Source: Chromatiales bacterium | Lineage (GTDB): Bacteria > Pseudomonadota > Gammaproteobacteria > UBA6429 > Thiohalophilaceae | Length of the DNA: 45,795 nt | Assembly (NCBI GenBank): GCA_026984045.1 | Contig: JALSSV010000068.1 | Coordinates: 1-45,795 of the forward strand | Direction: 5' to 3' | Shown here: in pieces, positions 44,222-45,795 of the stretch | Numbering within the stretch: position 1 is the first letter of the stretch | How the letters are laid out: each line of letters starts with the position of its first letter | Position numbers and translations under genes: made by a program | Notes under the pieces: generated by a model | What the model saw: the letters and a program-made list of their open reading frames with translations, nothing else | Told to the model about the DNA's origin: nothing | Database searches by the model: none

Positions 44222-45529
44222 ATGAAGGCATGGTTGCGGAACATCGGCGCTATCGTGCTGCTGGCGGGCCTGGCCCTGCCGGCGCTGGCCGACGTGGCGG
44301 TGCAGGGCGTGCGCATGTGGCCGGCGCCCGACAACACCCGCCTGGTGTTCGATCTCAGCGCCCCGGTGGAGCACACCATCTTCACCCTGCGGGCCCCCGA
44401 TCGCCTGGTCATCGATCTCAAGCAGGCCCGCTATCCCGCCGGCAAGCTGCCCGCCCTCGCGTTCGACAAGTCCTACGTGCGCCAGATCCGCTATGCCCGC
44501 CGCCAGGACCGGGTGTTGCGCTTCGTGCTGGATCTGCGCCAGCCGGTGCGCCCCAAGAGTTTCGTGCTGCGGCCCCAGGGCAGCTACGGTCACCGCCTGG
44601 TCATCGATCTGTATCCGCTCGAGGCCACAGGCCAGCCCAGGCCCCGCCCGGTACCCCATCAGCGGCCGCGTTCCCGCGACGTGATCATCGCCATCGACGC
44701 CGGCCACGGCGGCGAGGATCCGGGCGCCATCGGTCCGCGTGGCACCCGCGAGAAGGACGTGGTGCTGGCCATCGCCAGGCGGCTGGCGGAACTGGTGCGC
44801 AGGGAGCCGGGCATGAAGCCGGTGCTGATCCGCCGGGGTGACTACTACGTGGGCCTGCGCAAGCGGGTGGAGAAGGCCAGTGATGCGCGCGCCGATCTGT
44901 TCGTCTCCATCCATGCCGACGCCTTCCGCAACCGCCGCGCCCGGGGCTCCTCGGTGTTCGTGCTCTCCAATCGCGGTGCCACTTCGGCCATGGCCGCCTT
45001 CCTGGCCGAGAGCGAGAACCGCTCCGACCTCATCGGCGGCGTGAGCCTCGACGACAAGGACGATCTGCTCAAGCGGGTGCTGGTGGACATGGTCAAGAAC
45101 TCCACCCTAGAAGACAGCCACGAAGTGGCCCAGAAGATCCTGACGGATCTTGGCAAGGTGACCCATCTGCACAAGCGGCGGGTGGAGCAGGCCGGCTTCC
45201 GGGTGCTCAAGTCCACCAACATTCCCTCCATCCTGGTGGAGACCGCCTTCATCTCCAATCCCCAGGAAGAGCGCAAACTGCGCAGTGCCCGGCACCAGCA
45301 GGCCCTGGCCCGGGCCATCATGAACGGCATCCGCCGCTACTTCCGTGCCAACCCGCCGCCCGGCACCCGCCTGGCCCAGGCCCCGCGCCGGCACGTCATC
45401 AGCCGGGGCGAGACCCTCTCCGGCATCGCCGCCCGCTACCGGGTCAGCGTCAACGCCCTGCGCCGCCACAATGGCCTGCGCTCCGACCGCATCAAGCCGG
45501 GCGACGTGATCCGCATCCCCTACAGTTGA
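44222..45529 (+). CDS. N-acetylmuramoyl-L-alanine amidase (AMIN-Amidase_3-LysM)
   Basis: 435-aa cell-division amidase of the AmiB/AmiC type that splits septal peptidoglycan in the periplasm. A signal peptide covers about residues 1-24 (WLRNIGAIVLLAGLALPALA). Then come an AMIN domain (about 25-140), the zinc amidase domain (about 155-375) with IAIDAGHGGEDPGAIGPRG, the later FVSIHADAFRN and ILVETAFISNPQEE, and a C-terminal LysM (HVISRGETLSGIAARYRVSV). The LysM domain separates it from E. coli AmiC and resembles AmiB homologues of other gammaproteobacteria. In many relatives mutL follows; here it does not. Confidence 0.94.
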   Translation: MKAWLRNIGAIVLLAGLALPALADVAVQGVRMWPAPDNTRLVFDLSAPVEHTIFTLRAPDRLVIDLKQARYPAGKLPALAFDKSYVRQIRYARRQDRVLRFVLDLRQPVRPKSFVLRPQGSYGHRLVIDLYPLEATGQPRPRPVPHQRPRSRDVIIAIDAGHGGEDPGAIGPRGTREKDVVLAIARRLAELVRREPGMKPVLIRRGDYYVGLRKRVEKASDARADLFVSIHADAFRNRRARGSSVFVLSNRGATSAMAAFLAESENRSDLIGGVSLDDKDDLLKRVLVDMVKNSTLEDSHEVAQKILTDLGKVTHLHKRRVEQAGFRVLKSTNIPSILVETAFISNPQEERKLRSARHQQALARAIMNGIRRYFRANPPPGTRLAQAPRRHVISRGETLSGIAARYRVSVNALRRHNGLRSDRIKPGDVIRIPYS

Positions 45530-45539
45530 TGCCAGACCC

Positions 45540-45577
45540 GTAGCCGGATGAAGGCCCGCCGGGCCGCAATCCGGGGC
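45540..45577. repeat. Family D palindrome after the amidase gene
   Basis: TAGCCGGATGAAGGCCC with the partner GCAATCCGGGG. It resembles the copies at 19978, 21538 and 22293. The rest of 45530-45714 shows nothing clear. Confidence 0.7.
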
Positions 45578-45714
45578 TCACCTGCCCCTGGCCCGTCCTG
45601 AGAGAACCGTCTCAAACCGTGACTGGTTTCACATTCCCGCTCCCCGGCGGCTTCCATTCGGCCCACTTCCGGCGGTAGCATGGCGGGCAGGACAGTCACG
45701 CCAGGGAGCACCAC

Positions 45715-45795
45715 ATGGCGATCGAGGAACAATCCGTTTACTACAAGGAAATCCAGGCGGAGCAGGACGCCTTCTGGAAACGCCGCCGGGCCCGG
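45715..45795 (+). CDS. Start of an unidentified gene (cut by window edge)
   Basis: 27 codons from ATG 45715, AGGGAG 6 nt upstream; begins MAIEEQSVYYKEI and is charged and hydrophilic. There is too little to name a family. It is not the N-terminus of MutL, the common neighbour. Confidence 0.6.
   Translation, partial: MAIEEQSVYYKEIQAEQDAFWKRRRAR

Overview
The window looks like a chromosomal segment of a GC-rich gammaproteobacterium. FimX/FimW, PpsR, EpmA/EpmB, QueG-Nnr-TsaE-Ami, BolA, GlcDEF and DUF3301 all point that way. A group 3b-type NAD(P)-linked [NiFe] hydrogenase, a full glycolate oxidase, a serine/alanine-glyoxylate-type aminotransferase and a PEP synthase/PpsR pair would suit a chemolithoautotroph of the Chromatiales/Ectothiorhodospiraceae type. 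There is no rRNA or ribosomal-protein marker to fix the taxon. No tRNA, rRNA, CRISPR array, prophage or transposase gene was seen.

Layout. 1-2.8 kb: fimX (cut by the left edge) behind a FimW-like PilZ gene, the c-di-GMP control of type IV pili. 3.0-5.8 kb: epmB divergent from efp-epmA, the EF-P beta-lysylation set, with a five-hairpin element between them. 5.9-8.0 kb: a minus-strand SCO1, PCu(A)C copper chaperone and psd group. 8.1-9.1 kb: a LexA-like autoprotease domain without HTH, translationally coupled to a Mut7-C PIN-like protein. 9.4-11.5 kb: a two-domain sulfurtransferase and a PLP aminotransferase. 11.8-15.1 kb: ppsA and ppsR, divergent. 15.2-17.1 kb: htpG behind a sigma32-like promoter. 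17.2-22.1 kb: hydrogenase beta, gamma, small and large subunits plus a maturation protease. 22.4-27.1 kb: DUF3301, a cysteine-less IscR-like Rrf2 regulator, a Lon-like AAA+ protease, bolA and an unknown helical protein. 27.2-30.9 kb: glcDEF. 31.2-32.7 kb: hslR, a Nudix hydrolase and a thioredoxin with a clear terminator. 33-35.5 kb: mobA-mobB-moeA. 35.5-40.7 kb: a signalling block with a sigma28 promoter, a 63-aa protein, HDOD, GAF-GGDEF, a PhnD-like binding protein and a histidine kinase. 40.7-45.5 kb: queG, divergent from nnr-tsaE-ami. 45.7 kb: the start of an unidentified gene.

The intergenic space is the most unusual part. At least six families of dispersed palindromic repeats fill nearly every gap. 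They sit inside operons (hydrogenase), at stop codons (bolA, the 221-aa gene, the 63-aa gene), nested in each other (9.1-9.3 kb), and one encodes the C-terminus of Psd. A 327-bp inverted-repeat element appears to have split a sigma28-driven operon that links motility to HDOD and c-di-GMP signalling. All functions are read from sequence motifs and recall of families; no database search or folding was run.
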